A stretch of 64,000 nucleotides of DNA from Paenibacillus amylolyticus (GCF_029689945.1 NZ_CP121451.1:1860001-1924000), one strand, 5' to 3'. Numbered from the stretch's first letter, positions 8,504-18,266 are shown. The notes: generated by a model from the letters alone, not told the origin. Translations and numbers: made by a program.

Positions 8504-9007
8504 ATGGCAGCACTGGACAGATTAATTGCAGTTTTGCAGCAAATGGAACAAAGTCACCGCGATATGCTGGCACTCAGCGAGGTCAAGAGACAGGTCATTG
8601 TCAAAAACGATGTGGATGAACTCATTGCCGTTCTGAACAAAGAATCCCGTTTCATGAAACAACAGGAGCCATTGGAGATCGAAAGGCAGAGTGCAGTTCA
8701 CGAATTGCTTCAGGAACGTGGAATCAAGTCCATGCTGAACCTGAATATTACAGAGATCTCCAAACTGATATTTGATCCGGCTGACAAACAGCGATTGCTC
8801 GAAGTCCAGAAGAAGCTGGCGGGAACACTGCAGGAGTTAAAGGAAATCAATCAACTGAATCAAAAGCTGATCGAGCAATCGTTGATGTTTATTGATCTTT
8901 CAATGGACATCTTTGCTTCTCGGCCAGAACAGGATGCCACATATCAGCATCCTGCTGATAAGAACGGCAATCCAGGGCGAATCGGTCTGTTTGACACGCG
9001 TGCCTGA
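8504..9007 (+). CDS. flgN: FlgN-type export chaperone for FlgK/FlgL
   Basis: 167 residues, almost entirely helical with coiled-coil spacing: LIAVLQQMEQSHRDMLALSE at the N-terminus, then the characteristic 'K...DVDELIAVLNKES' helix and a long helix LLEVQKKLAGTLQELKEINQLNQKLIEQS. This is the FlgN (B. subtilis YvyG) family. It keeps hook-filament junction proteins unfolded in the cytoplasm and escorts them to the export gate. Start ATG 8504 has AGGTGA upstream. The next gene, 19 bp on, is its client flgK. Confidence 0.9.
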   Translation: MAALDRLIAVLQQMEQSHRDMLALSEVKRQVIVKNDVDELIAVLNKESRFMKQQEPLEIERQSAVHELLQERGIKSMLNLNITEISKLIFDPADKQRLLEVQKKLAGTLQELKEINQLNQKLIEQSLMFIDLSMDIFASRPEQDATYQHPADKNGNPGRIGLFDTRA

Positions 9008-9026
9008 TTAATTAGGGGGAAACCAG

Positions 9027-10580
9027 GTGACATCTACATTTCATTCAATCGAAACGGCTAAACGCAGTTTGTTCACACAGACGACAGCTCTTAGCACAAC
9101 AGGCCATAACGTAGCCAACGCCAACACGGAAGGGTACTCACGTCAAAAGGTAAACATGCAGGCATCCATTCCAATGGAGCCATTCGCATTTCTGCATAGT
9201 ACAACACCAGGGCAACTCGGTACAGGGGTAGAGTTCGACTCCATTACCCGTGTGCGCGAGAAATTTCTGGATGACCAGTATCGTAATGAAAACACCAACT
9301 TCGGGAGTTGGTCCATTCAACGAGATACACTTGAGAAACTTGAGGCTATTGTAAACGAACCATCGGATACCGGATTTCGGACCGTAATGGATAATTTTTA
9401 TAAATCATGGTCAGATCTGAGCAAAAACCCTGAGGACGTTACGGCACGCCGGATTGTTAAGGAAACCACACTCGCTCTGACAGATGCGATGAATCAGATT
9501 AGCCGCCAATTGGATGCACTCAGTCAGGATTTGGATAGTAACATCGCTGTGAAAAGTAATGAGATCCAGGGTTACCTGGGTAACATTGCGAACCTCAATA
9601 GTGCCATTGTGAAAATTGAGTCACTTGGCGACAATGCCAACGATTTGCGTGACCAACGCGATCTAATGACGGACAAGCTGTCCAAAATCATGAATGTTAC
9701 CGTTACGGATTCCCCGCAAGGATATCAGATTCAGATTAATGGGCAGGCACTCGTTACAGGCGGAGCAGTACAAGTCGCGGTAGATCCTGCTTTTCTGAAT
9801 GATGCATATACTGCCGGTACACTCACCAATGGTGAAGTTCATGGTATGATTAAGTCCAGAGATACCTTGGTAAGTGATTACCGAAAACAAATGGACGACT
9901 TGGCTAATACCCTTGCTAATGGAGATATCGAGATAACTCTTCCGGCAGGTTCGGTTTTACCAGACAATACTGTACTGGATGGGGTTACATACACGGGTGC
10001 AGCACGTACACTTGCAACAGACTTGAAGGTTACAGTCAAGGGTCTGAATGGACTGCATCAGCTGGGGTACAGCATGGATGGTACGAACACGGGAGGTGTC
10101 CCATTCTTTACAGCAGCGGGTGGTGGAACAACCATTACAGCCGGCAATATCTCATTGAACGCAGAGATCTTGGCTGATCCGAATAAAATTGCGACTTCAC
10201 TACGAACATCGGATGCTTCTGGTACAGAGACTGTAATCAAAGGTAACAATACACTTGCCATCTTGCTTGCGAATCTGAAAGATACACCAATGAAATCAGC
10301 GGATGGTTTACGTAATGCAACAATTGGTGCACAATTCAGTGCCATTGTGGGACAACTGGGGGTACAATCTCAGGAAGCGGCTCGTCAGACATCCAACTCG
10401 GAGTTCCTGGTAGAACAAGTGGATACTCGTCGCCAATCCGTGAGTGGCGTATCTTTGGATGAAGAGATGGCCAATATGATCAAGTTCCAACATGCTTATA
10501 GTGCTTCTGCACGTTTTATGACCACATATGATCAACTTCTCGATAAATTGATTAACTCTACCGGCATGGTAGGCAGATAA
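9027..10580 (+). CDS. flgK: FlgK, flagellar hook-associated protein 1
   Basis: 517 residues from GTG 9027 with GGGGGA upstream. The N-terminal flagellar rod signature (STFHSIETAKRSLFTQTTALSTTGHNVANANTEGYSRQ) and C-terminal DVDTRRQS-type region (VSLDEEMANMIKFQHAYSASARFMTTYDQLLDKLIN) are diagnostic of FlgK. The protein is exported and forms the first junction ring between hook and filament. The central region (about 220-400) is variable, as usual. Operon position between flgN and flgL is canonical. Confidence 0.95.
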   Translation: MTSTFHSIETAKRSLFTQTTALSTTGHNVANANTEGYSRQKVNMQASIPMEPFAFLHSTTPGQLGTGVEFDSITRVREKFLDDQYRNENTNFGSWSIQRDTLEKLEAIVNEPSDTGFRTVMDNFYKSWSDLSKNPEDVTARRIVKETTLALTDAMNQISRQLDALSQDLDSNIAVKSNEIQGYLGNIANLNSAIVKIESLGDNANDLRDQRDLMTDKLSKIMNVTVTDSPQGYQIQINGQALVTGGAVQVAVDPAFLNDAYTAGTLTNGEVHGMIKSRDTLVSDYRKQMDDLANTLANGDIEITLPAGSVLPDNTVLDGVTYTGAARTLATDLKVTVKGLNGLHQLGYSMDGTNTGGVPFFTAAGGGTTITAGNISLNAEILADPNKIATSLRTSDASGTETVIKGNNTLAILLANLKDTPMKSADGLRNATIGAQFSAIVGQLGVQSQEAARQTSNSEFLVEQVDTRRQSVSGVSLDEEMANMIKFQHAYSASARFMTTYDQLLDKLINSTGMVGR

Positions 10581-10603
10581 TAGAAGGGAGTGACCTAACA
10601 ACT

Positions 10604-11524
10604 ATGAGAATTACGAATAACATGCTTAGTTCACAGTTGCTTTTGAACTTGAACCGGAATGCACAGCAGATGAACAATACGCAGACTCAACTGGCAACAG
10701 GCCGTAAAATTAACAAACCTTCGGATGATCCGGTAGGGATAACATACTCCCTTCGTTATCGTGCAGAACTTTCATCCAATGAGCAGTATCAGAAAAACGT
10801 AGATAGTGCGGTTTCCTGGCTTGAGTTCAACGATACTGTTATGAATCAGGCGGGGAATGTCGTGCAGCGTCTGCGTGAGTTGACGGTACAAGCTTCAACA
10901 GGTACGAATCCTCAGTCTGCTCTGGATAGCATTAAAGAAGAGGTAAAACAACTTAATGAACAGTTGATTGATATCTCCAATAGTAAGCTTAACGGCAAAT
11001 ATGTTTTCAATGGTGAGACATATGATGTGAAACCGTACGATTTCCCTGCAAATCCTGATGGTACGTTGGATACAACAAATGCTGCCTCTGTTGTTACGGA
11101 TAAAGGAAAAATTAACTTCATTGTAGGGGAAAGTGTTCAATTGCCTATTAATGTGAGTGGTAATGAAGTATTTGGAACAGAGACGGAAGAAGATAATCTT
11201 TTTGTCATTATGAATACCATTATGCAAGCCTTGACTGAAGGTGATCAGAAAGAGCTATCTGATCAGTTGGATAACATCGATAGTAGAATGGGTAAAATGT
11301 TGTCAATTCGATCCGAAATTGGAGCAAAGACTAACCGTGTTGACTTGATGATGGGGCGCTTGGAAGATCTCGGTATTAATCTGACAGATCTGCAATCCAA
11401 GGTGGAAGATGCGGATTACGCAGAACTATCTTTGCAATCTAAAATTCAAGAAAATATCTATAATGCTTCTCTTTCAGCAGGTGCCAAAATCATCTCGCCA
11501 TCTCTGGTGGACTTCCTGAGATAA
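10604..11524 (+). CDS. flgL: FlgL, flagellar hook-associated protein 3
   Basis: 306 residues, GAAGGGAG before ATG 10604. It begins MRITNNMLSSQLLLNLNRN and has the flagellin-like N-terminal helix pair with 'GRKINKPSDDPVG', plus the C-terminal helix ADYAELSLQSKIQENIYNASLSAGAKI. The flagellin-fold ends and short middle domain identify the second junction protein. It links FlgK to the filament outside the cell. Ends 19 bp before yviE. Confidence 0.95.
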   Translation: MRITNNMLSSQLLLNLNRNAQQMNNTQTQLATGRKINKPSDDPVGITYSLRYRAELSSNEQYQKNVDSAVSWLEFNDTVMNQAGNVVQRLRELTVQASTGTNPQSALDSIKEEVKQLNEQLIDISNSKLNGKYVFNGETYDVKPYDFPANPDGTLDTTNAASVVTDKGKINFIVGESVQLPINVSGNEVFGTETEEDNLFVIMNTIMQALTEGDQKELSDQLDNIDSRMGKMLSIRSEIGAKTNRVDLMMGRLEDLGINLTDLQSKVEDADYAELSLQSKIQENIYNASLSAGAKIISPSLVDFLR

Positions 11525-11543
11525 TATAAGGAGGAGCCATGTT

Positions 11544-12113
11544 ATGAACACTCTTCCTGTTGTTCAGATTCGAACTACGCCATCTATTTTAAACATCGAT
11601 GCTGACCCTGGACAGTACTCCATTCGTCAGCCTAAGGCGGAGGTTCAACTTCATACCAAACCTGCGAAACTGACTGTACAAAGCCATCCAATTGAGCTGA
11701 ACGTTGATCAAAGTAAGGCATTCTCTGCATATACCGGTGGCAACATGATTGATATGAACGCTCGTATCTATTCGGGGATCCAACAGAATTTTCTGCAAAA
11801 TATAGCTTCACGTGTAGAGCAGGGTAATCAGTTAGCAGCTATTCATAAACCGGGAAATACGATTGCTAATATTGTGGGTACCGACTGGAAGCCGCAACCT
11901 TTTCCAGAGACGAGAACCCCTGCTTCTTTTGATAATGTGGATATTCGTATCAACACAAGACCTCCAGATATTAGCTATGATCCGGCGGTCTCTGAGATGA
12001 ACGTCATCGTGAATAAGCCGGAGATTGAGTATCAGAGAGGCAAACTGGACATTTATGTAAAACAGTACGCATCAGTGCAATATACTCCACCAGCCATAGA
12101 TATGGAGTTATAA
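11544..12113 (+). CDS. yviE: YviE/DUF6470 family protein
   Basis: 189 residues, AAGGAGGAG upstream. It has no signal peptide and is built of repeating beta-rich phrases (VQIRTTPSILNIDADPGQYSIRQPKAEVQL; DISYDPAVSEMNVIVNKPEIEY). This matches the DUF6470/YviE family that lies between flgL and fliW in B. subtilis. Function is unknown in the family; context points to flagellar assembly or filament control. A terminator follows. Confidence 0.85.
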   Translation: MNTLPVVQIRTTPSILNIDADPGQYSIRQPKAEVQLHTKPAKLTVQSHPIELNVDQSKAFSAYTGGNMIDMNARIYSGIQQNFLQNIASRVEQGNQLAAIHKPGNTIANIVGTDWKPQPFPETRTPASFDNVDIRINTRPPDISYDPAVSEMNVIVNKPEIEYQRGKLDIYVKQYASVQYTPPAIDMEL

Positions 12114-12121
12114 GTTATAAT

Positions 12122-12165
12122 GAGCTATAGACGGTCTCGGACACAGCCCTCTATGGCTCTTTTTG
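12122..12165 (+). terminator. Terminator between yviE and fliW
   Basis: GAGCTATAGA (12122-12131) pairs with TCTATGGCTC (12150-12159, one G-U pair), then T5. Confidence 0.75.
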
Positions 12166-12195
12166 TATAAATTCATCGCCAAGGAGGCGTTTATT

Positions 12196-12645
12196 ATTCA
12201 TATTCAGACAAGCATGTGGGGAGAAGTAGAGGTTCAGGAGAAAGACATATATCAATTTCCAAAAGGGTTACCTGGATTTGATGAGGAGACGGAATTTGCG
12301 CTGATCCCATGGGAAGACACACCTTTTAGTTATTTACAATCTGTTCGAGAAAAGGACTTGTCTTTCTTGTTGGTAAGTCCATTTACATTTGTTACGGATT
12401 ATAGTTTTGAATTAAGCGAAGTGGATAAGCAAGAATTGGAGATTGCAGAGCAAGTATCAGTATACTCTCTGGTCACAATTCATTCCCAGACGAATCATTC
12501 CACAATGAACCTACTTGCACCTGTTGTGCTCAATCCTGAAAAGCGCCTAGGTAAGCAAGTTATACTCCATCAGTCGATCTATGAGACGCGTCATCTGATC
12601 TGGTCAGAAGACGAAGAAGCTAAATCCGTGAAGGGTGGGGTTTGA
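12196..12645 (+). CDS. fliW: FliW, flagellar assembly factor and CsrA antagonist
   Basis: The protein ([36 protein letters not shown]...) is a clear FliW: the '[11 protein letters not shown]' motif and C-terminal [17 protein letters not shown] are diagnostic. FliW binds both flagellin and CsrA; when flagellin is low it sequesters CsrA, relieving repression of hag. No ATG/GTG/TTG stands at the right place. AAGGAGG (12181-12187) is followed 8 nt later by ATT at 12196, which fits the usual FliW N-terminus. The upstream TTG 12163 lies within the terminator and the ATG at 12214 lacks a ribosome site. An AUU start or a substitution error are the options. The stop is one base from csrA. Confidence 0.85.
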   Translation: MHIQTSMWGEVEVQEKDIYQFPKGLPGFDEETEFALIPWEDTPFSYLQSVREKDLSFLLVSPFTFVTDYSFELSEVDKQELEIAEQVSVYSLVTIHSQTNHSTMNLLAPVVLNPEKRLGKQVILHQSIYETRHLIWSEDEEAKSVKGGV

Positions 12646-12646
12646 C

Positions 12647-12892
12647 ATGCTGGTATTATCGCGAAAAAAGGGCGAGTCTATAGTTATTCAAGACCACATC
12701 GAAGTAACGGTACTAGCAGTTGAAGGAGATACTGTACGCATAGGGATATCTGCACCCAAGCATATTGATATCTTTCGTCAGGAGATCTATGCATCTATTC
12801 AAGAGGCTAACAGAGAGTCTGCAACACCGCTTGCGGCCAATGTTGAGGCCTTTATGGAACGTCTTAGAAATAACGGAATAAAAAAAGATTAA
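12647..12892 (+). CDS. csrA: CsrA, translational repressor of flagellin
   Basis: 81 residues from ATG 12647 ([23 protein letters not shown]). The in-frame GTG 12635 is too early for the family. Core RNA-binding residues are present: LSRKKGE at the start and [17 protein letters not shown] near residue 45. The homodimer binds GGA motifs in RNA hairpins; in Bacillus it blocks the hag ribosome site. It overlaps the fliW end almost directly, so the two are translationally coupled. The C-terminal extension beyond residue 60 is common in this genus. Confidence 0.95.
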   Translation: MLVLSRKKGESIVIQDHIEVTVLAVEGDTVRIGISAPKHIDIFRQEIYASIQEANRESATPLAANVEAFMERLRNNGIKKD

Positions 12893-12911
12893 AAAATATT
12901 CCAATTTGCTA

Positions 12912-12939
12912 TAAACAGTTGTTCACCTTCCGTCGATAT
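12912..12939 (+). promoter_or_regulatory. SigD promoter of the flagellin gene
   Basis: TAAA (12912-12915), 16 nt, GTCGATAT (12932-12939), seven of eight bases of GCCGATAT. Leaves a leader of about 90 nt before hag. Confidence 0.8.
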
Positions 12940-12992
12940 ATAATTTAGACGCTGCTTCGGCAGGGCGGCCGACCTTAATGTCGCGGCGTTTA

Positions 12993-13037
12993 CCACATGG
13001 ATGTGGAACTAATTTATTTTCAGGGAGGAAATACTCT
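12993..13037 (+). promoter_or_regulatory. CsrA-type binding region in the hag leader
   Basis: CCACATGGATGTGG (12993-13006) folds into a hairpin presenting GGA in the loop, the preferred CsrA target. A second GGA lies in the ribosome site CAGGGAGGAAAT just before ATG 13039. The two-site layout equals that of the B. subtilis hag leader; binding is inferred. Confidence 0.65.
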
Positions 13038-13038
13038 A

Positions 13039-14748
13039 ATGATTATCAACCATAATATCGCGGCGTTGAACACACACCGTCAACTGTCTGCAAACACTGC
13101 TAACACTAACAAAAACATCGAAAAATTGTCTTCCGGTCTTCGCATCAACCGTGCTGGTGACGATGCTGCAGGCTTGGCAATTTCCGAAAAAATGCGCGGT
13201 CAAATCCGTGGTTTGGACCAGGCTTCCCGTAACGCTCAAGATGGTATCTCTTTGATCCAAACAGCTGAGGGTGCATTGAACGAAACTCACTCCATCCTGC
13301 AACGTATGCGTGAGCTTTCCAACCAATCCGCGAACGGAACAAACACTGATTCCGATCGTCAAGCTCTGCAAGACGAAATGAACCAACTGACTTCCGAAAT
13401 CAACCGTATCGGTAACACAACTGAGTTCAATACTCAAAAATTGCTTAACGGTGGTATTGGTTCAGGTGATAACGCTAAGTTGACTCAAGCTACTAAAGCT
13501 ACTATTGCTGGTACGCAAGCATTTACTGGTGGAGATACAACTGGTCAAACAGCTTCTATCACCGTTGATGGTAAGACTTTTGATCTTTCCGAGCTTTTGA
13601 ATAAAGACCACTCTGCAACTACAAAAGCAGACTTTGCCGATGCTTTGAAAAATGTAACCTCTGGTGGAGTGAAATTGAGCGACCTCGTTGATGTTGATTC
13701 TAGCGGTGCTGCACTCAAATTCACTGCTAAATCCGCTGGTGCAACAAGTACGCTTGAGCTTAAAGTAGGAACTGGTGATGATGCTGCAGCACAATTGTTG
13801 GGATATGCTACTGAAGCAGCAGCGAATGCTGTTGGTAAAGTTAAAGGAGATCCAGCTACTGTAGAGCGTTCCGGTCTGCAAGCTGGCACTGACCTTACTG
13901 CAGTTGCAACTAATCCTAGCATTGCATCCAATGCTTCGTTGAAATTCACTGTTGGTACAGACAGTGAAGTAGAAGTGGTTCTTAATTCTGGCAAAGATGC
14001 AAAAGTATATGATACAAAAAACGCGGATGCTAACGTAGCAAAAGCGGCTATGGACGATCTGGTTAAAGATCTGAACGCTGCATTGCAATCTGCCGGACTG
14101 GACAGCAAAGTTACTGCTTCATTGTCTAAAGATAATGAAATTCAGTTCCTTTCTGAAACTGGTAAAGATATCAGTATCGCTGCAGGTGCTGGTGGAGCTT
14201 TAACAGAACTTGGTTTTGCTGGTACAGAAACAGTTAAAAATGTTGAGCAAGTTGTAGGCGCTGGAGCACAAGGTGTAGGCTTCTCAACGAAGTTCCAAAT
14301 CGGTGCTAACACTGGTCAATCCATGTCCTTGACAATCAACGACGTTCGTTCCGCTGCCCTGGGAATCACAGGTAACGCAGGACAAGCTGGTTTCACGAAA
14401 GAGAACTCCGTTACTAACGGAACTAACGACATCAAAGCTGAAGCTGCTCTGAACATCTCCACTCGTGAAGATGCTTCCAAAGCAATCGACATCTTGGACA
14501 AAGCAACTTCCCTGGTTTCCAGCGAGCGCGCTAAACTGGGTGCTGTTCAAAACCGCTTGGAGCACACAATCAACAACTTGGGAACGGCTTCCGAGAACTT
14601 GACAGCTGCTGAATCCCGTATCCGTGACGTTGACATGGCGAAAGAAATGATGAGCCAAACGAAAAACAACATCTTGGCTCAAGCAGCTCAAGCAATGTTG
14701 GCTCAAGCTAACCAACAACCACAAGGCGTTCTGCAATTGCTTCGTTAA
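13039..14748 (+). CDS. hag: Flagellin
   Basis: 569 residues from ATG 13039, chosen because GGGAGGAAAT precedes it and [17 protein letters not shown] is the flagellin start; an in-frame ATG at 12997 lies inside the leader hairpin. Conserved D0/D1 ends are present: residues 1-145 ([20 protein letters not shown], then [16 protein letters not shown]) and the last 110 ([20 protein letters not shown], then [20 protein letters not shown]). A long Ala/Thr/Lys/Asp-rich central region of about 300 residues replaces the short loop of B. subtilis Hag (about 304 residues), giving extra surface domains on the filament. Controlled by SigD, CsrA and FliW. Confidence 0.97.
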   Translation: MIINHNIAALNTHRQLSANTANTNKNIEKLSSGLRINRAGDDAAGLAISEKMRGQIRGLDQASRNAQDGISLIQTAEGALNETHSILQRMRELSNQSANGTNTDSDRQALQDEMNQLTSEINRIGNTTEFNTQKLLNGGIGSGDNAKLTQATKATIAGTQAFTGGDTTGQTASITVDGKTFDLSELLNKDHSATTKADFADALKNVTSGGVKLSDLVDVDSSGAALKFTAKSAGATSTLELKVGTGDDAAAQLLGYATEAAANAVGKVKGDPATVERSGLQAGTDLTAVATNPSIASNASLKFTVGTDSEVEVVLNSGKDAKVYDTKNADANVAKAAMDDLVKDLNAALQSAGLDSKVTASLSKDNEIQFLSETGKDISIAAGAGGALTELGFAGTETVKNVEQVVGAGAQGVGFSTKFQIGANTGQSMSLTINDVRSAALGITGNAGQAGFTKENSVTNGTNDIKAEAALNISTREDASKAIDILDKATSLVSSERAKLGAVQNRLEHTINNLGTASENLTAAESRIRDVDMAKEMMSQTKNNILAQAAQAMLAQANQQPQGVLQLLR

Positions 14749-14768
14749 TCTTAACTTGCTTTATACTA

Positions 14769-14797
14769 AACCTTGGATCTCTGATCCAAGGTTTTTT
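14769..14797 (+). terminator. Terminator after hag
   Basis: AACCTTGGAT pairs with ATCCAAGGTT across a short loop, followed by a T-run. Confidence 0.85.
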
Positions 14798-14817
14798 ATT
14801 AGATTTTACATATTTCC

Positions 14818-14845
14818 TAAAGCTGGACAGGCGATACGCCGATAT
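14818..14845 (+). promoter_or_regulatory. SigD promoter of flaG-fliD-fliS-fliT
   Basis: TAAA (14818-14821), 16 nt, GCCGATAT (14838-14845): exact match to the SigD -10. Confidence 0.85.
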
Positions 14846-14882
14846 ATACTATAAATGCGAAATAGTTGGAGGTCGTTCAAGG

Positions 14883-15269
14883 GTGAACATTCAATTTTCC
14901 TTATCTGCTGCCTCATCTGCAAGTAATCCTGCTATAGAGGTGCAGCACCCGGCAGGCGCTTCTCAAGCGGGAACCGACACAGTAAACATCAGGACAGCGA
15001 AAGAAGCCTATAGCAAAGAAAAGCAGGGTGTTAATTTATCTGTGGGAGAAGAACTGCTGATCCGTAATATTGACCGAGCAGTAAAAGCTCTACAAGGTCC
15101 GGAGACAACGCTGGACATCAGCATCCACGAGAAGACACATGATATTATGGTCAAGGTGCTGAACAAGGAGACGGGAGAAGTGCTTCGGGAAATTCCACCT
15201 GAGAAAACATTGGATTTGGTAGCCAAGATGATGGAAATAGCGGGAATCCTGATCGACGAGAAGGTATAG
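14883..15269 (+). CDS. flaG: FlaG family flagellar protein
   Basis: 128 residues from GTG 14883 with TGGAGGTCG upstream. A Ser/Ala-rich disordered N-terminus leads to the FlaG core: a helix (LLIRNIDRAVKALQGPETTLDISIHEKT) and the motif IMVKVLNKETGEVLREIPPEK with a final helix. FlaG influences filament length; its biochemistry is unclear. First gene after the SigD promoter and 39 bp before fliD. Confidence 0.9.
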   Translation: MNIQFSLSAASSASNPAIEVQHPAGASQAGTDTVNIRTAKEAYSKEKQGVNLSVGEELLIRNIDRAVKALQGPETTLDISIHEKTHDIMVKVLNKETGEVLREIPPEKTLDLVAKMMEIAGILIDEKV

Positions 15270-15308
15270 AAAAGTGCTAAATATATCCTAAAAGCAAGGA
15301 GTGAATTT

Positions 15309-16853
15309 ATGCGTATTAACGGATTTTCCGGTATGGATGTTGATAGTATGGTCAAAGAACTCATGACAGCCAAACGTGCTCCGCTTGATAAATTAAACCA
15401 GAAGAAAACCTTGCTTGAGTGGCAAAGGGACAGTTATCGTGAACTGAACAGTAAGATGTATGAATTCCGTAACACCAAGCTGCAACAGACGTATAGACTG
15501 TCATCAGCACTTAATACACAAAAAGCAGTGGTAACTGGTAATACCGACGCAGTCAAAGCTGAGGCAGGTGCGGCAGACTAACGGAATTAAAATGGAAGTT
15601 TCCGTTGAACAATTGGCTACTGCTAAAATGCAGGTAACTGATGGAAAGGGTCAAGGCTTTAGTTCAAGACAATCGTTAGCTGAGCTGGCCAACGGTATTA
15701 AATTCGGGCAGCCTACTACAAGCTTGGGAACAAGTGACTATACCAAAGAATACAAAATTAAGATTAACGACGTGGAAATGACCTTTACGGGTCAAGACAC
15801 GGTGTCTTCCATTCTTGCAAAAATTAATAGTAAAACGGATTTAAACGTCAAAGCCAGTTTTGATGATCTAACAGGGAAGTTTACTGTCGCTGCTAAAGAT
15901 CTTGGTACTACGGGGATCCTTGATGTTCAGCCCCAGATGCCGGAAATAATTCTTTACTAGATATTTTTGGACAAGGTGCTACTGCGGTGATCACTGACGT
16001 TGCAGCTAAAGATGCAATAGTTAAGATTAACGGATTAACGTTAAATCCAGCTCCAACGAGTAATGTCATTACTTACAATGGTGTGCAGATGAACCTGTTG
16101 GCGGAGACTGTTACAAGAGATACAAATGGTGTCATAACTGGCGACAAACCATTCACCATAAATACTCAGAGTGATCCAGACAAGGCCCTTAGTACGGTTA
16201 AATCCTTTATTGAGGATTACAACAAAATGCTGGACCTCATGAATACGAAGGTTGGAGAGGAGAAATACCGTACCTTCCAACCACTAACTTCTGAACAGCG
16301 AAGTGCGATGTCGGAGAGCGACATTAAGCTGTGGGAGGAAAAAGCCAAGAGTGGTCTTCTCAAAAATGATGATATTCTCTCTAGTCTGACTTCTACCCTG
16401 AGAACGATTATGGGCGAGAAAATGGGAGAGTTAAGCAACATAGGGATTACAGCGGGTAAGTATTACGAAAACGGTAAGATTTATCTCGATGAAGAGAAGT
16501 TCAAAAAAGCGATTATTGACAATCCGCAACAAGTCTCCGATCTTTTGCAAGGCTCTGGTGCTAATGCGGACAACTCAATATTTGGAAAAATATACAAAGA
16601 AATGGATACTGCAATGACCAAAGTTGCAGAACGTGCCGGTACAACCAAATTTAGCGGTGACGTTAACAGCCTCTACAAGGAAGAAAGCGTTATGGGTAAG
16701 GCCTTGAAAGGTTATAATACTCAGATCACAGCGCTTGAAAAACGCCTCGCAGATCTTGAAAATCGTTACTACAAACAATTCACGGCTATGGAAACGGCGA
16801 TGAGCAAGTATCAAAGTCAGGCTTCAAGCTTATCCAGCTTCTTCTCCAGTTAA
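15309..16853 (+). CDS. fliD: FliD, flagellar filament cap (two one-base frameshifts)
   Basis: The reading begins [29 protein letters not shown], the FliD_N signature, and ends with the coiled helix [38 protein letters not shown], the FliD_C signature. Two indels split it: an extra base near 15571 and a missing G near 15931. Correcting both gives a continuous 514-residue protein of normal length, so a working gene is likely. FliD forms the pentameric cap outside the cell under which flagellin polymerises. Next gene fliS. Confidence 0.9.
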
Positions 16854-16882
16854 GTTAACTTAAAGATTGAAAGGGTGTAAAT

Positions 16883-17278
16883 ATGATTAAGTCTCCATAT
16901 GATCAATATCGTCAGTCGTCCGTTCAGACCTCTTCACCGGGGCAGTTGTTGATAATGTTGTATGATGGGGCTATTCGTTTTGTGCGGACAGCGATTGATG
17001 GATTGGGTGCCAAGGATTATCAGAAGGTTAGTTTGAATCTTGGAAAAGCACAAACGATTGTTAGCGAGTTATCAGTTACGCTGGATCGCTCTTCCGATAT
17101 TGCAGAGAATCTTAATGCTTTGTACGAATATATTAATTATCTTCTTATTGATGCTAATACGAAGAAGGCTGCTGAGCCAGCTGAGGAAGCTTTGGGCTAT
17201 TTGAAAGAGCTGAAAGAGACCTGGGTTCAGGCAAGTAAAATGGTAACCTCATCTGAACTCGGAGCTGTTCATGGATGA
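16883..17278 (+). CDS. fliS: FliS, flagellin export chaperone
   Basis: 131 residues, GAAAGGGTG upstream. The signature is present: YDQYRQSSVQTSSPGQLLIMLYDGAIRF, a four-helix bundle, and the LYEYINYLLIDANTKK segment. It binds the flagellin C-terminus in the cytoplasm to prevent premature polymerisation, and in Bacillus also contacts FliW. It overlaps the next gene by 8 bp. Confidence 0.95.
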   Translation: MIKSPYDQYRQSSVQTSSPGQLLIMLYDGAIRFVRTAIDGLGAKDYQKVSLNLGKAQTIVSELSVTLDRSSDIAENLNALYEYINYLLIDANTKKAAEPAEEALGYLKELKETWVQASKMVTSSELGAVHG

Positions 17279-17606
17279 GTTGATTAAGGAGCTAGAGCAA
17301 CTAACGCAAGATATCATGCTTCAGATCGATGAATTGAGTTCAGATGAATTGGAACTATTTGTGGACAAGCGTCAGAATATTATTGATTCCATGCTAAAGC
17401 AAGGTCAGGGTGAGGCTTCGATACCTCAACAAGCACGGCTTAAGAAGATCATGGATAATGATCATGCTATTCTGATGAGAATGAACAGCTTGAAGATCGA
17501 AGCTAAAGACTGGCTCATTCAACGCAAACAGGCTAAAGTACAGAAGAATGCATATGAGACGTCCTACGCAGTGGACAGCATTATTGTAGACACGAAAAGA
17601 TATTAA
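17271..17606 (+). CDS. fliT: FliT-like flagellar chaperone
   Basis: 111 residues starting within the last codons of fliS (overlap ATGGATGA), so translationally coupled. An all-helical small protein (LIKELEQLTQDIMLQIDELSSDELELFVDKRQNIIDSML), consistent with the B. subtilis YvyD-adjacent FliT that serves FliD. Assignment rests mainly on size, helicity and position. Confidence 0.75.
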   Translation: MDELIKELEQLTQDIMLQIDELSSDELELFVDKRQNIIDSMLKQGQGEASIPQQARLKKIMDNDHAILMRMNSLKIEAKDWLIQRKQAKVQKNAYETSYAVDSIIVDTKRY

Positions 17607-17618
17607 ATAATAATATAG

Positions 17619-17663
17619 AAGGATGTAAGATACCTATGGAGGATATTTTACATCCTTTTTCTG
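17619..17663 (+). terminator. Terminator after fliT
   Basis: AAGGATGTAA (17619-17628) pairs with TTACATCCTT (17648-17657), then T-rich. Between here and the csp promoter (17664-17906) the DNA is AT-rich and I see nothing in it. Confidence 0.8.
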
Positions 17664-17906
17664 TTGTTTTTTTTGATATTCTTATATGAATATTTTGGCA
17701 TTTTGAAATGTTTACACTACGCAACGTATATATAACTCTCGTTATATGAATAATAGACTCTTATACAATCCTATCATAAACATATCTCTCTAAATAAAAT
17801 AGACTTACCAACCTGCCAATTACCTGATATATTCAAGTTATCCCACCATTCAACACAATCCCCAATTAATCTACAAAAAATTCCAATAAAACATTTTCTT
17901 TACCAA

Positions 17907-17936
17907 TTGACAATGGATAACTTTGGGTGGTATCAT
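17907..17936 (+). promoter_or_regulatory. SigA promoter of the cold-shock gene
   Basis: TTGACA (17907-17912), 18 nt, TATCAT (17931-17936); about 60 nt leader to the csp start. Confidence 0.6.
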
Positions 17937-18003
17937 CTGAATTGTGGGCAGAGGTTAAGGCCGAAAGCTTCACTTCATTTGATGACGAAGGGAATGTTAG
18001 TGC

Positions 18004-18201
18004 ATGCAAGGTAAAGTAAAATGGTTCAACGCAGAAAAAGGTTACGGTTTCATTGAGACTGAAGATGGCGGCGACGTATTCGTACATTTCTCCGCAATTC
18101 AATCCGAAGGATTCAAAACTTTGGAAGAAGGTCAATCCGTAGAATTCGACATCGTCGAAGGCGCGCGTGGACCGCAAGCAGCTAACGTAATCAAATTATA
18201 A
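18004..18201 (+). CDS. cspB: Cold-shock protein, CspA/CspB family
   Basis: 65 residues. A single OB-fold with the two RNA-binding motifs KGYGFIE (RNP1) and VFVHF (RNP2); it starts [13 protein letters not shown]. Binds single-stranded RNA and DNA and melts RNA structure. GAAGGGA lies upstream of ATG 18004. Monocistronic with its own promoter and terminator. Which csp paralogue it is cannot be told. Confidence 0.95.
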   Translation: MQGKVKWFNAEKGYGFIETEDGGDVFVHFSAIQSEGFKTLEEGQSVEFDIVEGARGPQAANVIKL

Positions 18202-18266
18202 TCATCCGGACAATCCGACCTACATATATGGTTAGATGGTTACCAAATTGAATTATCGCTAGCATC

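Noticed and set aside
12997..13041. Earlier in-frame ATG for flagellin at 12997
   Set aside because: It lies in the leader hairpin and has no ribosome site; the conserved start [11 protein letters not shown] is at 13039.
13462..14108. Long minus-strand readings inside hag
   Set aside because: Shadows of the Ala/Thr/Lys-rich flagellin middle; no start signals.
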